DNA from: Comamonas denitrificans
GTDB lineage: Bacteria; Pseudomonadota; Gammaproteobacteria; Burkholderiales; Burkholderiaceae_C
Assembly: GCF_017368815.1 (NCBI RefSeq)
Contig: NZ_JAFNME010000009.1
Location: 39,236-103,235, forward strand
Length of the DNA: 64,000 bases
Direction: 5' to 3'
Shown here: positions 1 through 8,791 of the stretch, piece by piece
Layout of the letters: every line of letters begins with the position of its first letter
Numbering within the stretch: position 1 is the stretch's first letter
Program-made: the position numbers and the translations under genes
The notes under the pieces: model-generated
What the model was told of the DNA's origin: nothing
What the model saw: the letters and a program-made list of their open reading frames with translations, nothing else
The model's database searches: none

Positions 1-156
1 GAGAAGACAGGCATAGCCGATTACGGTCAGCGCAGGAAAATTGTGGGAATCGTGCTCGATAGAATGATTTTGCGCACTTTTCCCCAACGCCCGCAGCGCA
101 ACGCGGTTCAAAACGGAAAGGTGAGTTTCGATACTATCTATTCAGGAGCATCCCCC

Positions 157-1143
157 ATGCGCAAATCGTGGTTTAAACCCCTTTTGGCTACCGCAGTGAC
201 CGTATTTTCTTTTGGTGTTGCTAGTGTTGCCCAGGCACAGGCCCCGCTGAAAATGGCCTATGCCTTGTCCCAAAGCTCGCACTATGGCGCAGGCGGTGAT
301 GCGTTTGCCAAGTCCCTGGAGGCCTCCAGCCAGGGCAAATTCAAAGTCCAGCAATTTGCCAACAGCGCCCTGGGCGGCGAGCGCGAGGTGATTGAGGGCC
401 TGCAACTGGGCACCATCGACCTGGCCATTTTGTCCACCGGTGCCACGCTCAACTTTGTGCCGCAAACCGGCGTGTTTGATGTGCCATTTCTGATGCGCGA
501 CCTGGCCCACGCCCGCAAGGTGCTCGATGGCCAAATCGGGCAGGCCATGCTGGCCGAATTTTCCAAGCGCGGCCTGGTGGCCCTGGCTTGGGGCGAGCAA
601 GGCTTTCGCCACCTGACCAACAGCAAGCGCCCAGTGGTCAGCGCCGCCGATGCCAAGGGCTTGAAAATCCGCACCACGGAAAACCAGGTCCACATCACCG
701 CCTTCCGCCAGATTGGCATCTTGCCCACCCCCATGGCCTGGCCTGAAGTCGCCACCGCGCTGCAACAAGGCACGATTGATGGGCAAGAAAACCCGCTGTC
801 GGTGATTACCTCGGCCAAGTTGTCGCAACTGCAAAAATACCTGTCGCTGACCGGCCACGTCTATGCGCCGGCGGTGATCATGGTCTCGCCCATGGTGTAC
901 GAAGGGCTGTCAGCGGCCGACAAAAAAGCCTTTAAAGAAGCGGGCATCCAGGCCGCCCAGGCCATGCGCGACTTTGTCGATAACGTCGAGAAAAACGGCG
1001 TTGAACAACTCAAGAGCGAGGGCATGGAAGTGGTCACCAATGTGGACCGCAAGAGCTTTGAAGAGGCCGTCGCCCCGGTGTACCCCGAGTACGCGAAAAA
1101 GTTCGGCAAAGAGCTGCTCGACGGCATTAAAAACACCCAGTAA
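157..1143 (+). CDS. dctP: TRAP transporter solute-binding protein (DctP family)
   Basis: Periplasmic solute receptor of a tripartite ATP-independent (TRAP) importer, 328 aa. Residues 1 to about 27 form a signal peptide: a basic start, a hydrophobic core and an A-Q-A type cleavage region. The mature part shows the DctP-family motif GLKIRTTEN, whose Arg normally holds the ligand carboxylate, followed by the PTPMAWPEV and QGTIDGQENP blocks. I chose the ATG at 157 because an AGGAG lies 8 bases upstream and the protein then begins directly with the signal peptide; an in-frame upstream extension to 43 has no such support. Genes for both membrane subunits follow. The substrate (probably an organic acid) cannot be read from sequence. 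Confidence 0.93.
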   Translation: MRKSWFKPLLATAVTVFSFGVASVAQAQAPLKMAYALSQSSHYGAGGDAFAKSLEASSQGKFKVQQFANSALGGEREVIEGLQLGTIDLAILSTGATLNFVPQTGVFDVPFLMRDLAHARKVLDGQIGQAMLAEFSKRGLVALAWGEQGFRHLTNSKRPVVSAADAKGLKIRTTENQVHITAFRQIGILPTPMAWPEVATALQQGTIDGQENPLSVITSAKLSQLQKYLSLTGHVYAPAVIMVSPMVYEGLSAADKKAFKEAGIQAAQAMRDFVDNVEKNGVEQLKSEGMEVVTNVDRKSFEEAVAPVYPEYAKKFGKELLDGIKNTQ

Positions 1144-1162
1144 GCCTGCGCTGCTGAGCTAA

Positions 1163-1196
1163 AAAACCGGGCCGCAGCGCAAGCCAGCCCGGTTTT
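1163..1196 (+). terminator. Attenuator-type hairpin between dctP and dctQ
   Basis: A perfect 10-bp stem, AAAACCGGGC (1163-1172) pairing with GCCCGGTTTT (1187-1196), has a 14-nt loop and is followed by CTTG rather than a long U tract. It begins 20 nt after the dctP stop. It probably ends or protects a share of transcripts so that the receptor is made in excess over DctQM, as is usual for binding-protein-dependent importers. Confidence 0.7.
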
Positions 1197-1208
1197 CTTG
1201 TTGGCGGG

Positions 1209-1240
1209 GCCGCAATGGCCGCAATAGCCGCAATGGCCGC
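1209..1240 (+). repeat. 9-bp tandem repeat, GCCGCAATG type, 3.5 copies
   Basis: GCCGCAATG, GCCGCAATA, GCCGCAATG and a partial GCCGC lie head to tail directly after the dctP hairpin and 19 bases before the dctQ start. It is a short unit that could vary in copy number by slippage. It does not change any reading frame. Confidence 0.75.
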
Positions 1241-1258
1241 CGTAGAAAGGACAGACAA

Positions 1259-1756
1259 ATGACGTGGTTGCGCTGTGCGGATGCCGCACTGTTTAAATTG
1301 GTTTCCCTGCTGGCGCAGTTGTTTTTGCTGGCCGCTGTGCTGGTGGGCTTTTGGCAAGTGGTGACGCGCTTCATGCTGGAGTCGCCCGCTGACTGGAGCG
1401 AGATCACCACCCGCGCCCTGCTCATCTGGGCCGTGCTGTTGGGCGTGGCGCTGGCGTTTCGCCACGGGGCCATGCTGGGGGTGGATTTTTTGCGCACCCT
1501 GCTGGCCGCCCCGGCCCAGCGCGTGCTGGCCTGGGTGGTGGGGGTGATTTGCATGGGCTTTTTGGGCATGCTGGCCTGGGTGGGTGGGCAAATGGTCTGG
1601 CGCGTGCGCTTTCAAACGCTGCCCAGCCTGGAGATTTCGATCTCCTGGGTGTACCTGGCCATCCCCGTCGGGGCCAGCCTGGCCGCGATTGCCGTGCTGG
1701 CCCGCTTGCTCGACCGGGCGGCGGTTACCGAGCTGCGCAACGATGCCCAAGGCTAA
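1259..1756 (+). CDS. dctQ: TRAP transporter small permease (DctQ family)
   Basis: Small integral membrane subunit, 165 aa, with four predicted hydrophobic helices; DctQ is the scaffold that couples DctP docking to the large subunit. The motif SPADWSEITTRALLIWAVLLG near residue 40-60 is characteristic of DctQ. An AAAGGA Shine-Dalgarno lies about 8 nt before the ATG. The gene ends 18 nt before dctM and clearly shares its transcript; the upstream hairpin after dctP probably sets its level. Confidence 0.9.
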   Translation: MTWLRCADAALFKLVSLLAQLFLLAAVLVGFWQVVTRFMLESPADWSEITTRALLIWAVLLGVALAFRHGAMLGVDFLRTLLAAPAQRVLAWVVGVICMGFLGMLAWVGGQMVWRVRFQTLPSLEISISWVYLAIPVGASLAAIAVLARLLDRAAVTELRNDAQG

Positions 1757-1774
1757 GCACAAGGAAGCCCTGCC

Positions 1775-3049
1775 ATGTCCCACGTGATGATTCTTTCGAT
1801 GCTGGTGTTTTTCGGCCTGACGGTGCCCATTGCCATCTCCATTGGCCTGGCGGCCATGGGGGGCGTGGCCATTGCCGGGCTGCCCTGGCTGGTGATTGCC
1901 CAGCAAATGTATGCCGCGCTGGACAAATTCCCGCTGGCCGCCATCCCGTTCTTTATCCTGGCCGGTAATCTGATGGAGGCCGGTGGCATCTCCGAGCGGC
2001 TGGTGGACTTTGCCAAAAGCCTGGTCGGCGGCGTGCAAGGCGGGCTGGCCATGGCCTGCGTGATCACCTGCATGATTTTTGCCGCCGTGGCCGGCTCCAG
2101 CGTGGCCACCACCTTTGCCGTGGGGGCGATTTTGATTCCGGCCATGGTGCGCCATGGTTACCCGGCCCCGTTTGCCGCCTCGCTGCAGGCCACGGCGGCC
2201 GAGCTGGGGGTGATCATTCCGCCGTCGATTCCCATGATCTTGTTCGCCGTCTCTACCGACACCTCGACCGGCGAGCTGTTCATCGCCGGGGTGCTGCCCG
2301 GCATACTGATTGCCGCTGCGCTGATGGCCTATGTCTGGTTCTACGCCCGCCGCCATGGCTATGGCCTGCAAGACGGGCAGCAGCGCCTGGCGGTGTGGCC
2401 CTCGCTGCGCCGGGCGTGGCTGGCGCTGCTGATGCCGGTGATTATCTTGGGCGGTATTTACGGCGGCGTGTTCACCCCGACCGAGGCCTCGGTCGTGGCT
2501 GTGGTGTACGCCCTGGTGGTGGGCATGCTGGTGTACCGGCGCATCAGCGTGCGCGGCTTGTCGGTCACGCTGCACCGCTCGGCCATTTCCACGGCGGCCA
2601 TCATGTTCATCATTGCCAATGCCGGGGTGTTCGGCTTTTTGCTCAACCGCGCCGGGGTGCCCGATGCCCTGGGCCACTGGCTGGCTGAAATTTTCACCAA
2701 CCGCACCAGTTTTTTACTCGGGGTGAACGCCGCCTTGTTTTTGATTGGCATGTTCATCGAAACCTCGGCGGCCATCGTGGTGCTGGCCCCTTTGCTCTTG
2801 CCGGTTGCGGTGGGCTTTGGGGTTGATCCGGTGCACTTTGGCGTGGTCATGGTCATCAACCTGGCCCTGGGCATGATTACCCCGCCCTTTGGCGTAAACC
2901 TGTTTGCCGCCGGTTCGATTGCCAAGCTGTCGCTGGAGCACCTGATTCGCCCGCTGCTGCCATTTGTGGCCGTAGTGCTGGCTTGCCTGATGGTGATTAC
3001 CTATGTGCCGGACATCAGCCTGTGGCTGCGAGACGTGGTGTACCGTTAA
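1775..3049 (+). CDS. dctM: TRAP transporter large permease (DctM family)
   Basis: Large 12-helix ion-coupled transport subunit, 424 aa, the normal length for DctM. Typical features are the re-entrant glycine/proline-rich segments AAELGVIIPPSIPMI and NLALGMITPPFGVNLF, and the GGIYGGVFTPTEAS block, all hallmarks of the DctM/ion transporter superfamily. An AAGGAA site precedes the ATG. It is the last gene of the dctPQM operon and converges on dnaJ, from which it is separated by an AT-rich inverted repeat. Confidence 0.93.
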   Translation: MSHVMILSMLVFFGLTVPIAISIGLAAMGGVAIAGLPWLVIAQQMYAALDKFPLAAIPFFILAGNLMEAGGISERLVDFAKSLVGGVQGGLAMACVITCMIFAAVAGSSVATTFAVGAILIPAMVRHGYPAPFAASLQATAAELGVIIPPSIPMILFAVSTDTSTGELFIAGVLPGILIAAALMAYVWFYARRHGYGLQDGQQRLAVWPSLRRAWLALLMPVIILGGIYGGVFTPTEASVVAVVYALVVGMLVYRRISVRGLSVTLHRSAISTAAIMFIIANAGVFGFLLNRAGVPDALGHWLAEIFTNRTSFLLGVNAALFLIGMFIETSAAIVVLAPLLLPVAVGFGVDPVHFGVVMVINLALGMITPPFGVNLFAAGSIAKLSLEHLIRPLLPFVAVVLACLMVITYVPDISLWLRDVVYR

Positions 3050-3051
3050 AA

Positions 3052-3131
3052 ATAGCACTTCCCGCTTGTATTTATTTGATTTTCAATTGATTAATCATTG
3101 AAAACAACAAAATACGTGCGGTAAGTGCTAT
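3052..3131. terminator. 80-nt AT-rich inverted repeat between convergent dctM and dnaJ
   Basis: Outer arms ATAGCACTT (3052-3060) and AAGTGCTAT (3123-3131) enclose further paired blocks: CCGC with GCGG, GTATTT with AAATAC, and TTTTCAA with TTGAAAA, around a palindromic TGATTAATCA centre. Nearly the whole gap between two convergent genes can form one long interrupted hairpin. It probably works as a bidirectional terminator. Its form resembles the dispersed intergenic palindromes common in Comamonadaceae. Confidence 0.65.
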
Positions 3132-3201
3132 CGATATTAAATGCTGCCAGGCTGGAGCGCCTGCCAGCCCCCTGAGCACCCATTGCGGGTGCCCGGCCTG
3201 C

Positions 3202-4338
3202 TTAGCTGAAAAAGCGCTTCAACTTGTCCGTCCAACTCTCGCCGGTGGGCGAGTGGCGCGAGCCGCCTTTTTTCAGCGACTCTTCCAGCTCGCGCATCAG
3301 CTTGCGCTGGTACTCGGTGAGCTTGACCGGGGTTTCCACCACGATGTGGCAGTACAAATCACCGGGGTAGCTGGCCCGCACGCCCTTGATGCCCTTGCCG
3401 CGCAGGCGAAACTGCTTGCCCGCCTGGGTGCCTTCGGGGATGTCAATGGCGGCTTTGCCGGCCAGCGTGGGCACTTCGATTTCGCCGCCCAAGGCTGCGG
3501 TGATAAAACTCACCGGCACCTGGCAGTGCAGGTCGTCGCCATCGCGCTCGAAAATATCGTGCGGCTTGATGCGAATCTCAATGTACAGATCGCCCGCCGG
3601 GCCACCATTGACCCCCGGCTCGCCATTGCCGCTGCTGCGAATGCGCATGCCGCTGTCGATACCGGCGGGAATTTTCACCTCCAGCGTTTTCTGCTTCTTG
3701 ATCTTGCCCTGGCCATGGCAGCTGGTGCAGGGCTCGGGGATGATCTTGCCCGTGCCCCGGCAGTGCGGGCAGGTTTGCTGCACGCTGAAAAAGCCTTGGC
3801 GCATCTGCACCGAGCCATTACCGCCGCAGGTGCCGCAGGTTTTGGGCTGGGTGCCGGGTTTGGCACCGCTGCCGTGGCAGGTGTCGCAGGTGTCCCAGCT
3901 GGGGATGCGAATTTCGGTCGATTTGCCCTTGGCCGCCTCTTCCAGCGTGATTTCCATGGCGTACGACAGGTCGTTGCCCCGGTACATTTGTCGCCCGCCC
4001 CGGCCACCAGCGCCACGCTGGCCACCGAACATATCGCCAAAAATATCGCCAAAAGCTTCGGCAAAGCCGCCAAACCCTTCCGCGCCTGGGCCACCGCGCA
4101 TGTTCGGGTCCACGCCCGCGTGGCCGTACTGGTCGTAGGCCGCGCGTTTTTGGCTGTCGGAGAGCATTTCGTAGGCCTCTTTGACCTCTTTGAACTTCTC
4201 CTCCGCCTCTTTGGCTTTGTCCCCCTGGTTGCGGTCCGGGTGGTACTTCATGGCCAGCTTGCGGTAGGCCTTTTTAATTTCGTCGTCCGAGGCGGTTTTG
4301 GCTACACCCAGGATTTCGTAAAAATCGCGTTTAGACAT
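3202..4338 (-). CDS. dnaJ: Chaperone protein DnaJ
   Basis: Hsp40 co-chaperone that delivers unfolded clients to DnaK and stimulates its ATPase; 378 aa. The J domain (residues 1-70) carries HPD at 33-35. A Gly/Phe-rich linker follows (about 72-118), then four CxxCxGxG zinc repeats starting near residues 151, 168, 190 and 204, then the C-terminal client-binding domain. It is therefore a full type I DnaJ. It is the last gene of grpE-dnaK-dnaJ, 110 nt after dnaK; that gap contains a long hairpin that could reduce dnaJ expression relative to dnaK. Confidence 0.97.
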   Translation of the reverse strand: MSKRDFYEILGVAKTASDDEIKKAYRKLAMKYHPDRNQGDKAKEAEEKFKEVKEAYEMLSDSQKRAAYDQYGHAGVDPNMRGGPGAEGFGGFAEAFGDIFGDMFGGQRGAGGRGGRQMYRGNDLSYAMEITLEEAAKGKSTEIRIPSWDTCDTCHGSGAKPGTQPKTCGTCGGNGSVQMRQGFFSVQQTCPHCRGTGKIIPEPCTSCHGQGKIKKQKTLEVKIPAGIDSGMRIRSSGNGEPGVNGGPAGDLYIEIRIKPHDIFERDGDDLHCQVPVSFITAALGGEIEVPTLAGKAAIDIPEGTQAGKQFRLRGKGIKGVRASYPGDLYCHIVVETPVKLTEYQRKLMRELEESLKKGGSRHSPTGESWTDKLKRFFS

Positions 4339-4365
4339 TAATAAGCACCCAATAAAAAAGACAAA

Positions 4366-4416
4366 CGCCGCGCAAGTCCTTTACCCAAAGAAAAAGGGGC
4401 AAAGGGCAGCGCGGCG
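4366..4416 (-). terminator. Hairpin in the dnaK-dnaJ gap
   Basis: CGCCGCGC (4366-4373) pairs with GCGCGGCG (4409-4416), and an inner CCTTT-A-CCC pairs with GGGGCAAAGG. A second short stem, CAGCGG/CCGCTG, lies next to it towards dnaK. There is no strong U tract, so partial termination or transcript processing between dnaK and dnaJ is more likely than full termination. Confidence 0.55.
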
Positions 4417-4448
4417 GACAGCGGTCAGGTCTGCCGCTGCATGGGGGA

Positions 4449-6398
4449 TTACTTCTTCACTTCCTTGACTTCGGCATCCACGATGTCGTCATCGTTTGCC
4501 CCGGCCGCTTGCTGCTGGGGCTGGGCCGCGCCTTCCGCACCGGCAGCAGCGCCTCCGGCGGCAGCCGCTTCGGCCTGCGCCTGGGCATAGACTTTTTCGC
4601 CCAGCTTTTGGCTGGCCGTCATCAGCGCCGTGGTTTTGGCTTCGATGGCATCTTTGTCCTCGCCCTTCAGCGTTTCTTGCAGCTCTTTGATAGCAGCTTC
4701 AATGGCTTCTTTCTCGGCCGCTTCCAGCTTGTCACCGTGCTCACCCAGGCTCTTTTGCACGCTGTGCACCGCCGCCTCACCCTGGTTGCGGGCCTGAATC
4801 AGTTCCAGCTTTTTCTTGTCTTCGGCCGCGTTGATTTCTGCGTCCTTGACCATTTGCTGGATTTCTTCTTCCGACAGACCCGAGTTGGCCTTGATGGTGA
4901 TCTTGTTTTCTTTGCCCGTGCCTTTGTCCTTAGCGCTGACGTGCAAGATGCCGTTGGCGTCGATGTCAAAAGCCACCTCGATCTGCGGCACACCACGCGG
5001 TGCGGCCGGGATGCCTTCCAGGTTGAACTCGCCCAGGGCCTTGTTGCCCGAGGCCATCTCGCGCTCGCCCTGGAAGACCTTGATGGTCACGGCCGGTTGG
5101 TTGTCGTCGGCCGTGGAGAAGGTCTGGGCAAACCGGGTCGGGATGGTGGTGTTCTTGGTGATCATCTTGGTCATGACACCGCCCAGGGTTTCAATGCCCA
5201 GGGACAGCGGGGTCACATCCAGCAGCAGCACGTCGGAGCGGTCACCGGCCAGCACCTGGCCTTGCACCGCAGCGCCCACGGCCACGGCTTCGTCGGGGTT
5301 CACGTCCTTGCGTGGTTCGCGGCCAAAGAACTCTTTGACCTTGTCCTGCACCTTGGGCATGCGGGTCATGCCGCCAACCAAAATCACGTCCTGAATGTCG
5401 GACACGCTCAGGCCCGCATCCTTGATGGCGGTGCGGCAGGGCGCAATGGTGCGCTCGATCAGGTCATCAACCAGGCTTTCCAGCTTGGCGCGCGTGAGCT
5501 TCAGGCTCAAGTGCTTGGGGCCCGACGCATCGGCCGTGATGTAGGGCAGGTTGATGTCGGTCTGGGTGGAGTTGGACAGCTCAATCTTGGCTTTTTCAGC
5601 GGCTTCCTTCAGGCGCTGCAGGGCCAGCACGTCCTTGGACAGGTCCACGCCTTGCTCTTTTTTGAACTCGCCAATGATGTAGTCGATGATGCGCTGGTCA
5701 AAGTCTTCACCGCCCAAGAAGGTGTCGCCGTTGGTGGCCAGCACTTCAAACTGCTTTTCGCCGTCCACATCGGCAATTTCGATGATGGACACGTCAAACG
5801 TGCCGCCGCCCAAGTCGTACACGGCAATCTTGCGGTCGCCCTTGCCTGCTTTGTCCAGACCAAAAGCCAGGGCCGCCGCGGTGGGTTCGTTGATGATGCG
5901 CTTGACTTCCAGGCCAGCGATGCGGCCAGCATCCTTGGTGGCTTGGCGCTGGGCATCGTTGAAGTAGGCGGGCACGGTGATCACGGCCTCGGTCACTTCT
6001 TCGCCCAGGAAGTCCTCGGCGGTTTTCTTCATTTTGCGCAGCACTTCAGCCGAAATTTGCGGCGGTGCCAGCTTTTGGTCGCGCACTTGCACCCAGGCAT
6101 CGCCGTTGTCGGCCTTGATGATTTGGAAGGGGGCCAAGTCCAGGTCTTTCTGAACTTCTTTTTCGTCAAACTTGCGGCCAATCAAACGCTTGGACGCAAA
6201 GATGGTGTTGCGCGGGTTGGTCACGGCTTGGCGCTTGGCCGAAGCACCGACCAAAATTTCACCGTCTTCCTGGTAAGCGATGATCGACGGCGTGGTGCGG
6301 GCACCCTCGCTGTTTTCAATCACGCGGGTGGTGTTGCCTTCCATGATGGCCACGCAGCTGTTGGTGGTGCCCAGGTCGATACCGATAATTTTTGCCAT
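4449..6398 (-). CDS. dnaK: Molecular chaperone DnaK (Hsp70)
   Basis: ATP-dependent cytoplasmic Hsp70, 649 aa, normal length. The nucleotide-binding domain shows the phosphate-loop [10 protein letters not shown] at the N-terminus, [14 protein letters not shown] and [11 protein letters not shown], and [10 protein letters not shown] before the linker. [14 protein letters not shown] marks the start of the substrate-binding domain. The acidic C-terminus [12 protein letters not shown] is the usual DnaK end that aids co-chaperone contact. It lies between grpE and dnaJ on one strand. Confidence 0.98.
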   Translation of the reverse strand: MAKIIGIDLGTTNSCVAIMEGNTTRVIENSEGARTTPSIIAYQEDGEILVGASAKRQAVTNPRNTIFASKRLIGRKFDEKEVQKDLDLAPFQIIKADNGDAWVQVRDQKLAPPQISAEVLRKMKKTAEDFLGEEVTEAVITVPAYFNDAQRQATKDAGRIAGLEVKRIINEPTAAALAFGLDKAGKGDRKIAVYDLGGGTFDVSIIEIADVDGEKQFEVLATNGDTFLGGEDFDQRIIDYIIGEFKKEQGVDLSKDVLALQRLKEAAEKAKIELSNSTQTDINLPYITADASGPKHLSLKLTRAKLESLVDDLIERTIAPCRTAIKDAGLSVSDIQDVILVGGMTRMPKVQDKVKEFFGREPRKDVNPDEAVAVGAAVQGQVLAGDRSDVLLLDVTPLSLGIETLGGVMTKMITKNTTIPTRFAQTFSTADDNQPAVTIKVFQGEREMASGNKALGEFNLEGIPAAPRGVPQIEVAFDIDANGILHVSAKDKGTGKENKITIKANSGLSEEEIQQMVKDAEINAAEDKKKLELIQARNQGEAAVHSVQKSLGEHGDKLEAAEKEAIEAAIKELQETLKGEDKDAIEAKTTALMTASQKLGEKVYAQAQAEAAAAGGAAAGAEGAAQPQQQAAGANDDDIVDAEVKEVKK

Positions 6399-6493
6399 TT
6401 TGAATAGCTCCCAAAAAAGAATGTTGGTTTAGTTGGCCTGTAACTAGGGCTTAACCCCGTAGTTTCAAGCCATTGAAAAAAGAATAAGAACTT

Positions 6494-6513
6494 GGCCCTG
6501 ACTGGCCAGGGCC
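6494..6513 (-). terminator. Attenuator hairpin between grpE and dnaK
   Basis: GGCCCTG (6494-6500) pairs with CAGGGCC (6507-6513). Read on the minus strand it lies 6 nt after the grpE stop and is followed by AAGTTCTTATTCTTTTTT, so it has the layout of an intrinsic terminator. Because dnaK follows in the same direction, it is either a partial terminator or dnaK has extra promoter input in this gap. Confidence 0.6.
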
Positions 6514-6519
6514 GTTGAT

Positions 6520-7080
6520 TTACTTGGCGGCGGCCACCGTGACCAACGCCGGGCGCAGGACGCGGTCAAAAATCAGATAGCCTTTTTGCAGCACGGTGAC
6601 AATGGTGTTGGCCTCTTGTTCGGCTGGCACCACGCTGATGGCTTGGTGTTGGTGCGGATCAAACTTCTCCCCCACAGCAGGGTTGATGACCACCACCTTA
6701 TTGCGCTCCAGTGCCTGCAGCAATTGGCGCAAAGTGGCGGCACTGCCCTCATGCAGTTGCTCGGCGGTGGCATTTTGCAGGGCCAAAGCAGCATCCAAGC
6801 TATCGCACACTGGCAGCAGGCTTTCGGCAAAGCTTTCAATGCCAAATTTGCGCGCCTTGGCCACTTCTTCTTCGGAACGGCGGCGCATGTTTTCCGTATC
6901 GGCTTTGGCTCGCAAGAACTGGTCGGCCAAATCGGCATTTTTGGCTTTGAGCTCGGCCAGCTCGGTCTGCAAGCGCTGCATTTCGTCGGCCATATGGCCT
7001 GCCATGGCGGCTTCCAGCTCTTCGGGGCTGGCATCGGCCGGGGCAGTAAAGAGGGGCGAGGTGGTTTGAGGATCGGTCAT
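6520..7080 (-). CDS. grpE: Nucleotide exchange factor GrpE
   Basis: Releases ADP from DnaK; 186 aa when started at the ATG at 7080. The long N-terminal helix (about residues 35-85, with [20 protein letters not shown]) is the dimerising coiled coil. The family signature [10 protein letters not shown] lies near residue 140 and [17 protein letters not shown] closes the beta domain. A longer in-frame start upstream would add about 37 residues unlike any GrpE and would overlap the heat-shock-type promoter, so it is rejected. Confidence 0.95.
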   Translation of the reverse strand: MTDPQTTSPLFTAPADASPEELEAAMAGHMADEMQRLQTELAELKAKNADLADQFLRAKADTENMRRRSEEEVAKARKFGIESFAESLLPVCDSLDAALALQNATAEQLHEGSAATLRQLLQALERNKVVVINPAVGEKFDPHQHQAISVVPAEQEANTIVTVLQKGYLIFDRVLRPALVTVAAAK

Positions 7081-7132
7081 GGGATTTACAAAAACATCAA
7101 AAAACAAGAAGGGCGAAAACCTTATCCGCCCA

Positions 7133-7159
7133 GCTAAGGGCCAACGCGCCAATTTCAAG
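7133..7159 (-). promoter_or_regulatory. Sigma32-like heat-shock promoter of grpE-dnaK-dnaJ
   Basis: On the minus strand CTTGAAA (7153-7159) is an exact match to the sigma32 -35 element. After a 12-nt spacer comes CCCTTAGC (7133-7140), which resembles the -10 CCCATNTA. The site is 53 nt upstream of the grpE ATG. No CIRCE inverted repeat is seen here. Confidence 0.65.
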
Positions 7160-7272
7160 AGCAGCTCAATAACTTCTGCGCATAAACGCAATCGGCGCTA
7201 CAATCTTTGGCTTTGCCTTGCCCCACTGCTACTTTTTGGCGCAGCAGGGGGCTTTACCCAAAGGGAGTTGTT

Positions 7273-7647
7273 ATGCGTCATTACGAAATCATTTTGTTGA
7301 TCCACCCGGATCAAAGCGAACAGGTTCCAGCCATGCTGGAGCGCTACAAGGGCATGATCACCCAAGGTGGTGGCAAAGTGCACCGCGAAGAAGATTGGGG
7401 CCGCCGCCAACTGGCTTACCTGATCAACAAGCTGGCCAAAGCCCACTACATCTGCCTGAACATCGAAGCCGACCAGGCCGTGATGGCCGAGCTGGAACAC
7501 GCTTTCAAATTCAACGACGCTGTGCTGCGCAGCCTGATCGTGCAGAAGAAAAAGGCCGACACCGCCCCTTCTTCCATGATGAAAACCGTTGAGCGCGAAG
7601 AAGCCCGCAAAGCTTCCCAAGCCGCCGCCGCTGCTGAGCAAGCTTAA
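7273..7647 (+). CDS. rpsF: 30S ribosomal protein S6
   Basis: Small-subunit protein that pairs with S18 on 16S rRNA; 124 aa. The start [17 protein letters not shown] and the block [11 protein letters not shown] are diagnostic. I chose the ATG at 7273, preceded by AAGGGAG at -12; an upstream in-frame extension has no homology sense. It opens the rpsF-priB-rpsR-rplI operon and is divergent from grpE. The Ala/Glu-rich C-terminal tail after residue 100 is usual in beta-proteobacteria. Confidence 0.96.
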   Translation: MRHYEIILLIHPDQSEQVPAMLERYKGMITQGGGKVHREEDWGRRQLAYLINKLAKAHYICLNIEADQAVMAELEHAFKFNDAVLRSLIVQKKKADTAPSSMMKTVEREEARKASQAAAAAEQA

Positions 7648-7671
7648 ATTCCCGGTTCGTTTGGTCTGGAG

Positions 7672-7962
7672 GTGGAAAACCAGCTGGTACTGAGCGCCCA
7701 AATCCAAGCCTGCGCCCCCTTGCGTTTTACGCCAGCCGGTGTCGCCGCCTTGGATGTCCGACTAGAGCACGCTTCTGAGCAAATCGAAGCGGGCAGTCCA
7801 CGCAAAGTACACGCCAGCATCAAAGCCGTTGCCTTTGGCGACTTGGCCTACAAACTGGCACGGCAAGCGCCGCAAAGCTGCTGGCGGTTTCAAGGCTTTT
7901 TAGCCACGCCGCGCAACAGTAAAACGGTGGTTTTTCATATCCAGGATATGCAACAAAATTAA
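7672..7962 (+). CDS. priB: Primosomal replication protein N (PriB)
   Basis: Single-stranded-DNA-binding OB-fold protein of the PriA-PriB-DnaT restart primosome; 96 aa, the normal size. It starts at GTG (7672) after a GGAGGT-like site in GTCTGGAGGTG. The segments [15 protein letters not shown] and [10 protein letters not shown] are typical of PriB. It sits between rpsF and rpsR as in most beta- and gamma-proteobacteria. Confidence 0.93.
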   Translation: MENQLVLSAQIQACAPLRFTPAGVAALDVRLEHASEQIEAGSPRKVHASIKAVAFGDLAYKLARQAPQSCWRFQGFLATPRNSKTVVFHIQDMQQN

Positions 7963-7981
7963 TTTTCAAAGAGGTCCAGCA

Positions 7982-8263
7982 ATGGCCACGTTCAAGAAAT
8001 TCAACAAAGACAAGCGCCCCAAGCGCAACACCCAGTCGCTGCTGTTCAAGCGCAAGCGCTTCTGCCGTTTCACCGTTGCCGGTGTCGAAGAAATTGACTA
8101 CAAAGATGTGGACACCCTGCGTGACTTCATCGCTGAAAACGGCAAGATCATTCCTGCCCGTTTGACCGGTACCCGCGCCATTTACCAGCGCCAGCTGAAC
8201 ACCGCCATCAAACGCGCCCGTGTTCTGGCCCTGCTGCCGTACACCGACCAGCACAAGATCTAA
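7982..8263 (+). CDS. rpsR: 30S ribosomal protein S18
   Basis: Partner of S6 on the small-subunit platform; 93 aa. The sequence shows the family signature [23 protein letters not shown] and the basic N-terminus. It lies 19 nt after priB and 12 nt before rplI, in one operon. Its ribosome-binding site is AAAGAGG. Confidence 0.97.
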   Translation: MATFKKFNKDKRPKRNTQSLLFKRKRFCRFTVAGVEEIDYKDVDTLRDFIAENGKIIPARLTGTRAIYQRQLNTAIKRARVLALLPYTDQHKI

Positions 8264-8275
8264 GGAGTCGCCCTC

Positions 8276-8728
8276 ATGCAAATCATCCTGCTCGAAAAAG
8301 TGCTGAACCTGGGTAACCTGGGCGATATCGTCAAGGTCAAGGACGGCTACGCCCGCAACTTCCTGATCCCCACTGGCAAAGCCCGCCGCGCTACCGAAGC
8401 TGCCAAAGCAGAATTCGACGCCAAACGCGCTGAACTGGAAAAGCAAGCCGCTGAAAAGCTGGCAGCCGCCCAGGCCGAAGGCGAAAAGCTGAGCGGTCAC
8501 ACCGTCAAGCTGTCGCAAAAAGCCGGTGTCGATGGCCGCCTGTTTGGCTCCGTCACCAACGCCGACATCGCTGAAGCACTGACCAAAGCTGGCTTCACTG
8601 TGGCCAAAGCACAAGTGCGCATGCCCAACGGCCCGATCAAAACCGTCTCCGCCACTGCTGTGGACGTGGCTTTGCACACCGATGTGGTGGTCGAAGTGAA
8701 CGTGGAAGTGACCGGCGAACAAGCCTAA
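8276..8728 (+). CDS. rplI: 50S ribosomal protein L9
   Basis: Large-subunit protein with two RNA-binding domains joined by a long helix; 150 aa. The N-terminal signature [17 protein letters not shown] with [12 protein letters not shown], the Ala/Glu/Lys-rich connecting helix (about residues 40-75) and the C-terminal domain are all present. The SD is AAGGAG at 8262-8267. It is the last gene of the operon and is followed by a perfect terminator. Confidence 0.97.
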   Translation: MQIILLEKVLNLGNLGDIVKVKDGYARNFLIPTGKARRATEAAKAEFDAKRAELEKQAAEKLAAAQAEGEKLSGHTVKLSQKAGVDGRLFGSVTNADIAEALTKAGFTVAKAQVRMPNGPIKTVSATAVDVALHTDVVVEVNVEVTGEQA

Positions 8729-8750
8729 GCGGCAAACCCTTGCTGCCCCA

Positions 8751-8782
8751 AAAAGCCGCCTTATATAAGGCGGCTTTTTTGT
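8751..8782 (+). terminator. Rho-independent terminator after rplI
   Basis: AAAAGCCGCCTTAT is followed directly by its exact complement ATAAGGCGGCTTTT and more T residues, 22 nt after the rplI stop. It is strong in the plus direction; the A run on the other arm allows it to act on the convergent DTW gene as well. Confidence 0.93.
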
Positions 8783-8791
8783 GCGCAGCCT

